DNA of 64,000 nucleotides from JABDKJ01 sp039028335 (GTDB taxonomy: Bacteria; Bacteroidota; Bacteroidia; Flavobacteriales_D; JABDKJ01): positions 1 through 64,000 of the forward strand of contig JBCCIF010000002.1 in the NCBI GenBank assembly GCA_039028335.1, read 5' to 3'. The translations under genes and the position numbers were made by a program. Under the pieces are notes generated by a model that did no database searches, was not told the origin of the DNA, and worked only from the letters and a program-made list of their open reading frames with translations. Below are positions 7,752 through 15,940 of this stretch, in pieces (within the stretch, counting starts at the first letter, position 1; every line of letters starts with the position of its first letter).

Positions 7752-8524
7752 TAAAAGGCAAATTCTTCAAAACTCGCAAATACCTTTTCGTCTAAGGCTT
7801 CATATACCCTAACATTGGAAGGGCCTCCATTATCGGAGCGATTTGAAGACAATAAGAGCCCGTTAAAATCATTGTAATTATCCCAGGGCCATTGGCGATT
7901 GGGTTCATTTTGCGTATTCTCTTCATAAAAGTCCCATTGCTTGATTAAGTTATCGCTTTGGTCCACATAGATTTCATATTTATTTTGAGGAGTATCTCCC
8001 ACTTCACTGAATGTCAATTGAAGTACTTCTGACTTTTCACCTTTTAAGGTTGTATCTCTTCTCATATATTTAACGGATACACCTTCGTCTTTTAATTTAA
8101 ATGGCATAAACAACCAATACATGTCATTCATCCAAATGCTTTTGCCTCTTTCTATTTTTTCAGATAAAAGCTCTTCATCCAAGATCTCCGAATTATTATA
8201 GGCATATCTTCCACTCAATTCATCGATGTTTATCAAATAAGTTGAAGAATCTTTGGGCGATTCGATTCTTACTCGATTGTTCACTTTATCCCAAACCAAA
8301 TGACGCGAACCAAAAAATGTCCATGAAACATACTTCAAGTCATTCCATTTTTCTTCACCACCCATGGCATCCATCAATTTTGTAATACATAGAGCTGCCC
8401 TATCATCCTCACTATCGCTCAAAGAACTTTTCTCATTCCGCAATTCTCCTTTAGCGGATGGTGCATTCTGACAAGTAAATAGTAAAAGGCTAAGAAGGAA
8501 AAGTCCACAAAGATGTATTCTCAT
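7748..8524 (-). CDS. Outer-membrane-type lipoprotein (LolA-like beta fold suspected)
   Basis: 258 residues with a lipoprotein signal (LLSLLLFTC, Cys18). The mature part begins with a helical region ITKLMDAMGGEEKWNDLKYV, then a beta-rich body with WTFFGSRHLVWDK, IYVDQSDNLIKQWDFYEE and WPWDNYNDFNGLLL. The initial 'MGG...W..L' pattern followed by successive antiparallel strands is common in Bacteroidota lipoproteins related to outer-membrane lipoprotein carriers. No function can be named. The stop overlaps the TTG start of the frameshifted gene downstream (TTGA), suggesting a two-gene operon. Confidence 0.55.
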   Translation of the reverse strand: MRIHLCGLFLLSLLLFTCQNAPSAKGELRNEKSSLSDSEDDRAALCITKLMDAMGGEEKWNDLKYVSWTFFGSRHLVWDKVNNRVRIESPKDSSTYLINIDELSGRYAYNNSEILDEELLSEKIERGKSIWMNDMYWLFMPFKLKDEGVSVKYMRRDTTLKGEKSEVLQLTFSEVGDTPQNKYEIYVDQSDNLIKQWDFYEENTQNEPNRQWPWDNYNDFNGLLLSSNRSDNGGPSNVRVYEALDEKVFASFEEFAFY

Positions 8525-8639
8525 TCTTCGAATCTATATAAATTCTAAGAAAAGGCGATATAATCATCTGTCTCCTAACATCGGACATTAATTTTAGCAA
8601 TTACTCGGATAAGTAATGGAAATCTCACATCTTTAATCC

Positions 8640-10532
8640 GTGATTAAGAAAGGCTATTTCAGACATTTACTTTTCGTGCTACTCGCGCTATGCCTTTCCT
8701 TGTGTCCAATTGAATTTTATGGGCAAGGAAAAACAGTAGAAGAACTCGAATCATCTTTGAAAAGTTCATTTGGTCTTGACAAACTTATCGTTCTGAACGA
8801 ATTAAGCTCTGCTTATATGATCCATGGAGATCGCAAATCTTTAAAATATGCAAAACAAGCTGTCAATCTAGGAGAGAATATTTTTGATCTCGATATGCTG
8901 GGTTCAGATGCGGATGAAAAACACCTCTTACGCGCATATGTTCAATTGGGACAAATCCATTTTCAGCAGGATAATTTTATTCGGTCAAAAGAGAATTTCG
9001 AAAAAGCAAGCGTTTTAGAACAGGGCCTTAATAATAACGCTTATTCAGCGGACATATCTTTTCATTTATCTGAGATTAACACGCTGATTGAAGAAGGCGA
9101 AGTAAAAGAAAGTATCTTCTCGACTAAAATTAAAGATCTCAAAATTGGTGATAAAGTTAAAGGTGTCGGCAACGATATAAAAATTCAGGCTGAAATAACA
9201 TTGGCGAAGAATGCAGAGAAAAAGAAGAATTTCTCTCAAGCAATTGATCATTATGAGAATGCGATCAATCTTTTACGGGATGCTGGAAATGACCAACGCA
9301 TAAATGAATTAAGACTTAATATTTCATTTCTTCTTGACAGCTTGGGAGAATTTGAAAAAGCACAAGAGATGTTAGGCAATGCATTGGAGGAAATGGAACT
9401 AACGGCTTCATTAAATGATGAATTTTATTCAGCGGATGAAGATTTGTCTCAAAGCAACTTTGGACAGGCTTTGATGGACCCTGCTGTTTCAGATTCATTG
9501 AAATCAGAACAAGAAAATCTAAAGAATTTATCCGAACAGTTTGCGAAAGAAAAGAACTTCGAGAAATCATTGGAATACTTCAAAGCTTATCAAATACTAT
9601 CGCGAAAGCTTATCGAAGACAGCATTTTCTCTGCCAATAAAAGACAAATGCAAGAGCAAGAATTAGTAATGCTTAGGCAACAAAAACAAATTGCCGATTT
9701 CAATGTGGATAGCTTACAAAAGGAAAAGCGTCAACAAGTTCGTTTGCGAAACACCATTATCGGAATTAGCATTGTCATTTTAGTCAGCGCGCTGATCAGT
9801 TTGTTCTCTTACTTCTCAAAGAAAAAAGAACACCAAAAATTAACTTTGGCTTATCGAGATCTCGATGAAACAAAAGGTAAATTGGAAGATGCTGAGCAAA
9901 AAATTGTCACTTTATTGAAGCAACAATTGTCAGGTGATATTGCTCAAGAATTACTAAGTAGCGATGCGCAAAAACCGGGCGGAAAACACTTTGTATGTGT
10001 CATGTTTCTGGACATTAGAGGCTTTTCCAAAACAGTTGAACACTTGAGTCCAGAGGAGATCATCGCTTTTCAAAACAAAGTATTTGGGTTCATTATCGAT
10101 ATCGTATTGAAATTTCATGGTACCATCAATCAATTATTGGGCGATGGCTTTATGGCCACTTTTGGCGCCCCAGTCTCCCATGGCAATGATGTCAACAATG
10201 CCTATTTAGCTGCGAAAGAAATTTTGGCAGAATTGGCTCAGCGCAACGCTAGTGGTGAAATACAAGAAACAAGAGTGGGCATTGGACTTCATGCCGGGGA
10301 TGTGGTTACAGGAAATGTTGGAAATGATGCGAGGAAACAATATTCAGTCACGGGTAATCCAGTGATCATTGCAGCGAGAGTGGAACAATTAAACAAAACG
10401 TATTCTTCTCAATTGATCATCACTGAAAAAGTCTACATTGAATTGGAAGATAAGAGCGACATTGAGCCCGACTTTAGCGAGGTCCAAGTAAAAGGACAAT
10501 CCAAACCCATTAAGATTTTAATGATTGCTTAA
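8640..10532 (+). CDS. TPR sensor with C-terminal class III nucleotide cyclase domain
   Basis: 630 residues from a GTG start. A signal peptide (LLFVLLALCLSLCPIEFYGQ) is followed by TPR-like helical repeats (about 30-345), a transmembrane helix (about 378-398), a short coiled coil and a class III cyclase domain (about 450-630). Metal-binding aspartates are present in FLDIRGFSK (Asp458) and LLGDGFMATFG (Asp502). The usual adenine-selecting Lys is Gln498, the paired Asp/Thr is Ser569 and the transition-state Asn is Ile576, while Arg580 is kept. The residues thus depart from canonical adenylate cyclases, so substrate and activity are open. The design is that of a periplasmic TPR sensor driving a cytoplasmic cyclase. 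Its 3' end overlaps the convergent serine hydrolase by 4 nt. Confidence 0.8.
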   Translation: MIKKGYFRHLLFVLLALCLSLCPIEFYGQGKTVEELESSLKSSFGLDKLIVLNELSSAYMIHGDRKSLKYAKQAVNLGENIFDLDMLGSDADEKHLLRAYVQLGQIHFQQDNFIRSKENFEKASVLEQGLNNNAYSADISFHLSEINTLIEEGEVKESIFSTKIKDLKIGDKVKGVGNDIKIQAEITLAKNAEKKKNFSQAIDHYENAINLLRDAGNDQRINELRLNISFLLDSLGEFEKAQEMLGNALEEMELTASLNDEFYSADEDLSQSNFGQALMDPAVSDSLKSEQENLKNLSEQFAKEKNFEKSLEYFKAYQILSRKLIEDSIFSANKRQMQEQELVMLRQQKQIADFNVDSLQKEKRQQVRLRNTIIGISIVILVSALISLFSYFSKKKEHQKLTLAYRDLDETKGKLEDAEQKIVTLLKQQLSGDIAQELLSSDAQKPGGKHFVCVMFLDIRGFSKTVEHLSPEEIIAFQNKVFGFIIDIVLKFHGTINQLLGDGFMATFGAPVSHGNDVNNAYLAAKEILAELAQRNASGEIQETRVGIGLHAGDVVTGNVGNDARKQYSVTGNPVIIAARVEQLNKTYSSQLIITEKVYIELEDKSDIEPDFSEVQVKGQSKPIKILMIA

Positions 10533-12181
10533 TCTAATCTATCAAAAGTTACATTGAGTGTTCGGCCACTATTGATATGTAAACCCGTAATTAAATCATT
10601 CTCATCTCTATCAAAAGCGAGAAACCAGCCCCAATCGGACTGAAATAAATCTTTGCTGATCGCTGTCAATTCTATTTCTCCCAACCACCTATGCTTTATG
10701 AATAATTGATCATTCTTCATTTTCAGATGGTAGATCGTTTCCAATTCCTTGCTATGATAGTCTGCCGCATAGATTTTTAAATCGCTTCGTGAAGGATCCC
10801 AATCCTCAACTTTATTAAAGACAGATTTTGAATCAGCATGAACGACTAGCTGTGACGTTTCCATTCCTTCAGTCATAAATTCGAATTCACCACCCCACGA
10901 ATTGGAATAAAAGCGATTTACAGAAATCGGAATCATTTTCACATTCCCCCAAATGCTCAATGTATCGTTCTTTACTTCGACTGTATTCATTTGATTTTCA
11001 CTTTCAGAAATATAGGTTCCTGCCAAATTTTGAAGCTGACTTGATGTGAGCAAAATTGGTTCATATTCTTTCTTTTCTGGAAAGGTCATCAAATCACCTA
11101 ATATGAATTCTGCTAATTCATTGCTTCGTATCCAGCCATTCCCCTCATAATTAGAAATCGTTACTATTCCCAAATCTTGATCTGGATAATAGCGCAGTTG
11201 CGTCAAAAAAGACTCATGAGCTCCTGTATGCTTCCAGCAAGGAATGCCTTTATGCCGTCCGATATTAATTCCAAACCCATATTCTGAATCTTCACCCTTG
11301 TTGAATTTGAAAGGACTTGAAAATACATCGAGTGCGCCTTGTCCTCCTACCTTCGGATTCTTGAAATTGCGAATCCAATAGGTTAAATCTTCAATGCTTG
11401 AGTAAACTTCTGCCGCGCCAAATATAGCTCGGTTACTTTTTGGATTACCATAGCCTCTTCCTTGATCGAAATAATAGGATTCTGCTGCATTCGGAATAAC
11501 TTCACCCACGTATGATTCGATTTCCGTTTGCTTCATTGCTAAAGGTCTTAATATGTTTTCCTCAACCCAAATATCTGCTTCCTGACCTGTGACACTTTTC
11601 AAGATTTCAGCCAATATTACCCATGCCGTGCTGTTATATGTAAATCGAGATCCAGGAATGAATTCCAATGCGGGTTGTTTGCGGACAACATTCAAGCACT
11701 CTTCTCTGCTCAAACGATCAATACCGACACTCCTACCAGCCAAACTAGACATGGTATATGCCTCTCGATATCCACTGCTATGTGATAATAGATGACGAAC
11801 TGTTACTTCCTGTTTAAATGTAGGCCAATCATCTAAGAATTTCGATACTGGTTCATCTACATTTAATTGCCCTTGCGCATGCAACATAGCAAAAGCAAAT
11901 CCCAAAAATTGCTTACTTACCGACCCCAGGTTATAAACTTTCTTGGTATCATTTGGCAAGCCATAAGACAAATTGGCAAGACCATATCCCTTTCCAAAAA
12001 TCAACTCTCCTTTATGCATAATGCCAATTACCAAACCAGGTGTCGTATCATTTACGGAGGGTGGAATAAGTCCTTCAATTTTTTCTTCCAGACCATCAAG
12101 TCGTATTTCTTGTGCTTCCATAAATGAAGCATTTAGGAACATACAGAGCAATAAGCTTAGAATAAAATAAGTCCGTGTCAT
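10529..12181 (-). CDS. Serine hydrolase of the beta-lactamase/class C esterase family
   Basis: 550 residues with a signal peptide ending near NASFMEAQ. The catalytic S-x-x-K motif is S87-V-S-K90 within NLGSVSKQFLGF. The Tyr motif is YNS in FTYNSTAWVILAE, and the third motif is HTG in CWKHTGAHES. These fix it in the beta-lactamase-related penicillin-binding/esterase family (Pfam Beta-lactamase). The catalytic domain covers about residues 25-375, followed by a C-terminal beta-rich extension of about 170 residues typical of the secreted family (DUF3471-like lipocalin-type domain). Natural substrates of such proteins are mostly unknown (peptides, esters). Periplasmic or surface location is likely. 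Confidence 0.85.
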   Translation of the reverse strand: MTRTYFILSLLLCMFLNASFMEAQEIRLDGLEEKIEGLIPPSVNDTTPGLVIGIMHKGELIFGKGYGLANLSYGLPNDTKKVYNLGSVSKQFLGFAFAMLHAQGQLNVDEPVSKFLDDWPTFKQEVTVRHLLSHSSGYREAYTMSSLAGRSVGIDRLSREECLNVVRKQPALEFIPGSRFTYNSTAWVILAEILKSVTGQEADIWVEENILRPLAMKQTEIESYVGEVIPNAAESYYFDQGRGYGNPKSNRAIFGAAEVYSSIEDLTYWIRNFKNPKVGGQGALDVFSSPFKFNKGEDSEYGFGINIGRHKGIPCWKHTGAHESFLTQLRYYPDQDLGIVTISNYEGNGWIRSNELAEFILGDLMTFPEKKEYEPILLTSSQLQNLAGTYISESENQMNTVEVKNDTLSIWGNVKMIPISVNRFYSNSWGGEFEFMTEGMETSQLVVHADSKSVFNKVEDWDPSRSDLKIYAADYHSKELETIYHLKMKNDQLFIKHRWLGEIELTAISKDLFQSDWGWFLAFDRDENDLITGLHINSGRTLNVTFDRLD

Positions 12182-12329
12182 TATTTGTGTCTTTTAAATC
12201 CTTTAAGAGCTATTTCATTAAATGAAAGCTCTCCAATTAAAATTCAAAATACAGATTAAATCACAACCGGATGAAAAATCAGGGTTATTCATTCAATTGA
12301 TAGTTTATTCGAATAATTTCGAAAGACCG

Positions 12330-12770
12330 CTATTCTAAAGGTTGTTGCTGAGTTACACAGTGAACCATACCCCCATTTTCGTAGAGATTTCGGACATCTA
12401 TCCCTACTACTGTTCTCGATGGATATAAGCTTTGAATAATGCCATTGGCCACTTCATCATTTGGATCATTGTAATTGGGCACCAATACTTTGGTATTCGC
12501 AATATAGTAATTGACATATGAGCCTTTGTATCCTAAATTTATTCCATTGGTAGTAACTACATTATTTTGACTCAAAGGCACTGTTAAAAAAGAATAGCTA
12601 TTCCCTTGCTTGTCTTTAGCGGCATAAAGTAGATCAATATCCGATTGCATAACATCGTAATAAAGCAAGTCTTCTTGCTCCATTGTAACGATAGTCGAAG
12701 GATCTCCAAAACGCGCAAAACCGTCAATATGCTGATCAGTGATTCCAATAGCAGCAATTTTCCTTTTCAC
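12330..12770 (-). pseudogene. 5'-truncated agmatine deiminase / peptidylarginine deiminase remnant
   Basis: 146 residues from a GTG. It contains the catalytic H-I-D-x-x-x-R motif (TDQHIDGFARFGD) and the C-terminal catalytic Cys motif (GGMVHCVTQQQP) of the agmatine deiminase/porphyromonas-type PAD family. Intact enzymes are about 340-370 residues; the N-terminal half with the first substrate-binding acidic residues is absent. Upstream on the same strand the frame meets stops at once and no N-terminal remnant is recognisable in 12771-12958. The remaining motifs are intact, so the truncation may be recent. It is most likely nonfunctional. Confidence 0.7.
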
Positions 12771-12958
12771 TCATTATAAATCCTTGCGTGCATCTTATAA
12801 AACCAAAACGGCCGTTTCAGTCGTAAAGGAAACTGGTATATATTCTTTTGGGGGAACATACCCTTTTTCAACCACGAAATTCAAAATCACCTTTTGCGAT
12901 GACTTTCTGAGCTGGAATCGATTATCTAAAAGAGATTATTCCTGGAATTGCTTAACAG

Positions 12959-13564
12959 CTATTCTTTTTCGAATTTTCCTTGTGCAAATTCGTAGGAATG
13001 CTGAAGGATTATTTTCGCCACTTCCAGCTCCTTTTGATCTCTCGGAGCATAGAGCATTATGATATTTGGAGGAAGGATACCTCTTTCAATCAATGGATGC
13101 CATTCTCCCCATCCTTTCTCAATAATAATTTCTGCTTCGAATTTGGGAAGTCCAAGGTGTAAGCTGTAGTCTGGATGTGGATGAAAATGCGCAAATTCTG
13201 TTCCCACCATAAAGGCATTGCATTGTACACATGTATGTCCTTCGTTCATCCACATTGCAATTGCCCCGGGCACGGAAACAGCGCTCGGTCTTTTTTGAAT
13301 ATGACTAAATTCAAATGCCCAATCCATGAGATTCGTAACATAAGATATATCCTCAGGTTGCTGATTGAGCTGTGTATGTGGATTTGTATTTGTAGTCTCA
13401 GGGCGAAGTCCCTCCCTGATTGGAAGGTTTTCCCAAGTGCTTTTTATTTCCATTTCATTCTTTTGTTTATGTGAACATTTTGCAGAAGACAACAGGCATA
13501 GTCCTACCATCAGTAATAGCTTACAAAACACAAATCTGTTAGGGAATTTTTTGTCGTCTTCCAT
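12959..13564 (-). CDS. Luciferase-domain (DUF5519-like) lipoprotein
   Basis: About 201 residues from the ATG at 13564. An upstream TTG at 13594 would add ten residues before a signal that looks complete from MEDDKKFPNRFVFC. A lipobox-like LLSSAKC follows. The body has VPGAIAMWMN, EFAHFHPHPDYSLHLGLP, GWGEWHPLIERG and MLYAPRDQKELEVAKIILQHSYEFA, the pattern of the 'luciferase' domain family DUF5519, whose biochemical role is unclear. The His-rich segment may bind metal. It lies upstream of the truncated deiminase on the same strand. Confidence 0.65.
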   Translation of the reverse strand: MEDDKKFPNRFVFCKLLLMVGLCLLSSAKCSHKQKNEMEIKSTWENLPIREGLRPETTNTNPHTQLNQQPEDISYVTNLMDWAFEFSHIQKRPSAVSVPGAIAMWMNEGHTCVQCNAFMVGTEFAHFHPHPDYSLHLGLPKFEAEIIIEKGWGEWHPLIERGILPPNIIMLYAPRDQKELEVAKIILQHSYEFAQGKFEKE

Positions 13565-13619
13565 TTGATCACAAATTTCCAAACTCAAGCGCAAATGAAA
13601 AATAAAGTAGTTTAAGAAA

Positions 13620-14189
13620 TCACTTCTGCCTTCTTCGAATCATACTCAAAAACTCGGGGGTTATGCCTAGGTAGCGTGCGATTTGTTTTTGAGCTATTCG
13701 CTGTGATAATTTTGGATAATCCTTCATAAACTTATGATATCGCTCCTCGGCCGAATAGGATAAATTTTGCACTATTCTGTTTTCCTGCGCAAAAAGTGTG
13801 TTTCTGAAAAGTGTTCGGGTATAGGTTGAAAAATTTGAGCTTTCAGCTATCAAGAAATCCCAGTCACTTTTATTAATTGAGAGCACTTTGCAATCTTCCA
13901 AAGCTTGAATACTAAATGAAGCGGGAGAATTCTTTATAAAACTCTGTAAGTCTCCAAACCACCAATCTTCCATTGAAAAGGAAATATTATGCTCAACGCC
14001 TTCATAATCATAAATATAAGTTCTGACACATCCAGAAATAATGAAATAGACTTCCTTAACTCCTTCACCGATTTCTAAAAAATGTACGTTCTTTGATACG
14101 CTTTTCTCACGAAATTTGCGGCAAATTAGCGCGAGTTCACTTTTATCAATAGAACATGATTGCATTATGTGATCTTCTAAAGCTTTCAA
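13620..14189 (-). CDS. Crp/Fnr-family transcriptional regulator
   Basis: 189 residues from a TTG. The N-terminal cyclic-nucleotide-binding-like beta-roll (about 10-115) has FLEIGEGVKEVYFIISGCVR and the later FGDLQSF. A helical dimer stretch follows, then a C-terminal region with LSQRIAQKQIARYLGITPEF and SMIRRR, a helix-turn-helix. Conserved cNMP-contacting Glu/Arg are not clearly preserved, as in most Bacteroidota members of this clade, so the ligand is unknown. It is close upstream of the luciferase-domain lipoprotein on the same strand (25 nt from the TTG start) and may control it. Confidence 0.8.
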   Translation of the reverse strand: MKALEDHIMQSCSIDKSELALICRKFREKSVSKNVHFLEIGEGVKEVYFIISGCVRTYIYDYEGVEHNISFSMEDWWFGDLQSFIKNSPASFSIQALEDCKVLSINKSDWDFLIAESSNFSTYTRTLFRNTLFAQENRIVQNLSYSAEERYHKFMKDYPKLSQRIAQKQIARYLGITPEFLSMIRRRQK

Positions 14190-14286
14190 TTCAATACGAA
14201 TTCAAAAGTGATTCTATTCAGCACTTTGGATAAAGTAATTATCGACTCGATCAATAAACAACTTTGCATTCAATACTATTACTGAA

Positions 14287-14901
14287 TCAGTACATTTTAA
14301 ATTTAGGCGATCGATCTTCAGTAATATTCAGTTTCAACATACGATCTAGCATCATTTCAAACATGCGAAATAGACTCTTCAATACCAATTTATCTTTGAT
14401 AATCCCATAGTCTTCGAAAACCAATACATTGATTCCATCCGAATACGCATCCGAAAAAAACCTACTTCCATCATCTACGAATAGATGCAAGCCTGGTTGA
14501 ACAAATATGATATTCATCAATTCAATATCACATAAAAACTGTTGAATGCTCTTTTCATCATTGCCTTTTATAACGAACCGATCATCAAATGCTTTGTCCT
14601 TCAATTCAATATCCTGATTACCAAATAACTTTCTAATCGACCCCATGAAATTTTCCTCGAAGATTTCAAATTTCAATCCGCTGAGGTTATAAAAAGGTAC
14701 ACGCAGACGCGTATAGTTTCTGCTATTTTTTCCTGATCCTTTTGTTATCTTGTCCAAATAGATTTTCCAAGCCTTGTATTCATAAATGAATTCATCTCTA
14801 CCAAAAAAACCTCCGTAGTAAAATTCAACTCCCAATTCCTCGGCTACTTCCGTCCACACTTCTTTTCTCGAGGGGCCAAATAGTCTTTTGAAGAATGTCA
14901 T
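14287..14901 (-). CDS. Hypothetical soluble protein, possibly DUF3137-related
   Basis: 204 residues, no signal peptide and no transmembrane segment. The start MTFFKRLFGPSRKEVWTEV leads to a basic, aromatic domain. The pattern Y-K-A-W-K-I-Y ... NYTRLRVPF ... DRFVIKGNDEKSIQQFL resembles the core of DUF3137-type proteins, where a surface-area strand is followed by an 'F-V-I-x-x-N-D-E' helix cap. This is a weak resemblance. Function unknown. It sits alone between the Crp-type regulator and murQ. Confidence 0.4.
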   Translation of the reverse strand: MTFFKRLFGPSRKEVWTEVAEELGVEFYYGGFFGRDEFIYEYKAWKIYLDKITKGSGKNSRNYTRLRVPFYNLSGLKFEIFEENFMGSIRKLFGNQDIELKDKAFDDRFVIKGNDEKSIQQFLCDIELMNIIFVQPGLHLFVDDGSRFFSDAYSDGINVLVFEDYGIIKDKLVLKSLFRMFEMMLDRMLKLNITEDRSPKFKMY

Positions 14902-14927
14902 GTATGAATATACCTAATCAAAAATTA

Positions 14928-15734
14928 TTAAAGCGAACCTGATTCTATCGCTTCTCTTACTGATCCGGCTTCCATTAATTTTTTATTGGCTTCTTCATAG
15001 GAAATGTTCAAGGCATCCATCACCATTTTGGTTCCCCTGTCAACCAATTTATTATTGCTCAATTGCATGTCTACCATTCGATTCCCTTTTACTCGACCTA
15101 GTTTGATCATCAGGCTAGTAGACAGCATATTCAAGACTAGTTTTTGCGCTGTGCCGGATTTCATTCGTGTGCTTCCCGTAATGTACTCAGGACCTACCAG
15201 AGGGATGAGTGCATGATCAGCTACTTCAGTAATTGGTGATTTGGGATTGCATGTAATGCATCCGGTGAGCAAATTGTGCTCTTGGCACTCTTTGAGTGCC
15301 CCCACCACGTATGGCGTGGTGCCGGATGCAGCGATCCCTATTACCGAGTCGTTCTCTCCTATCTCATGAACCAATAAATCCTGCCAACCTTGAGTACCAT
15401 CGTCCTCGGCAAATTCAACGGCTTTGCGAATAGCAGTATCCCCGCCAGCCATTAATCCCACTACCAATCCATGGGCCACACCGAAAGTCGGTGGGCATTC
15501 CGATGCATCAACAATTCCCAGACGGCCACTAGTTCCGGCTCCAATATAAAAAAGTCTTCCTCCTGCTTCCATGCGCGGGTGAATTGCATCGACTAGCTCT
15601 TTAATTTCTGGAAGTATTTCTTTTACAGCGAGCGCTACTTTCTGATCTTCTAGGTTGATGCCCTCTAAAATCTCTTGTGTACTTTTCGCTTCGAGGTGCT
15701 GATGCAGTGACTCTCTTTCGGTAATTTTTTCCAT
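14928..15734 (-). CDS. murQ: N-acetylmuramic acid 6-phosphate etherase
   Basis: 268 residues (family about 270-300). MurQ cleaves the lactyl ether of MurNAc-6-phosphate to give GlcNAc-6-phosphate and D-lactate in cell-wall recycling. The SIS-fold sugar-phosphate motif is in LFYIGAGTSGRLGIVDASEC, followed by the family signature GVAHGLVVGLMAGGD, then IGIAASGTTPYVVGAL and GSTRMKSGTAQKLVLNML. The start codon shares one base with the stop of the S4 gene (TGATG), so translation is probably coupled. The neighbours are an S4 RNA-binding protein and the fused 2-oxoacid dehydrogenase E1. No murein-recycling permease or kinase is adjacent. Confidence 0.95.
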   Translation of the reverse strand: MEKITERESLHQHLEAKSTQEILEGINLEDQKVALAVKEILPEIKELVDAIHPRMEAGGRLFYIGAGTSGRLGIVDASECPPTFGVAHGLVVGLMAGGDTAIRKAVEFAEDDGTQGWQDLLVHEIGENDSVIGIAASGTTPYVVGALKECQEHNLLTGCITCNPKSPITEVADHALIPLVGPEYITGSTRMKSGTAQKLVLNMLSTSLMIKLGRVKGNRMVDMQLSNNKLVDRGTKMVMDALNISYEEANKKLMEAGSVREAIESGSL

Positions 15735-15940
15735 CAGACAATTTTCAAGATCTGCCCTTCAAATTCGACCCGATCCCCTGGCCTTAATTTTTTCCGTTTT
15801 TGCAACTCAGTTTGCCCATTCACTTCGACCATACCTTCATCGACAACCATCTTCGCCTCTCCTCCACTGCCAACCCAACCAATGGCCTTCAAGGCTTGAA
15901 TCAGTTGAATGAATTCACCATTGATCTGAAATTCTTCCAT
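15734..15940 (-). CDS. Small S4-domain RNA-binding protein
   Basis: 68 residues, essentially one S4 domain. The motif EFIQLIQALKAIGWVGSGGE followed by VDEGMVEVNGQTEL and RKKLRPGDRVEF matches the YbcJ/RlbA-like family of stand-alone S4 proteins, thought to bind structured RNA (rRNA or tRNA). The gene is linked by one-base overlaps to E1 upstream and murQ downstream, so all three form a tight operon. The biological reason for this grouping is unclear. Confidence 0.85.
   Translation of the reverse strand: MEEFQINGEFIQLIQALKAIGWVGSGGEAKMVVDEGMVEVNGQTELQKRKKLRPGDRVEFEGQILKIV

Noticed and set aside
12207..12231. Inverted repeat GAGCT...AGCTC upstream of the serine hydrolase
   Set aside because: The arms contain a two-base bulge and it lacks a T tract; could be a leader hairpin but evidence is too weak.
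12739..13062. 107-residue plus-strand frame over the gap between the deiminase fragment and the luciferase-domain gene
   Set aside because: It overlaps both minus-strand genes, has no recognisable feature, and the gap itself (12771-12958) shows only stop-interrupted frames.
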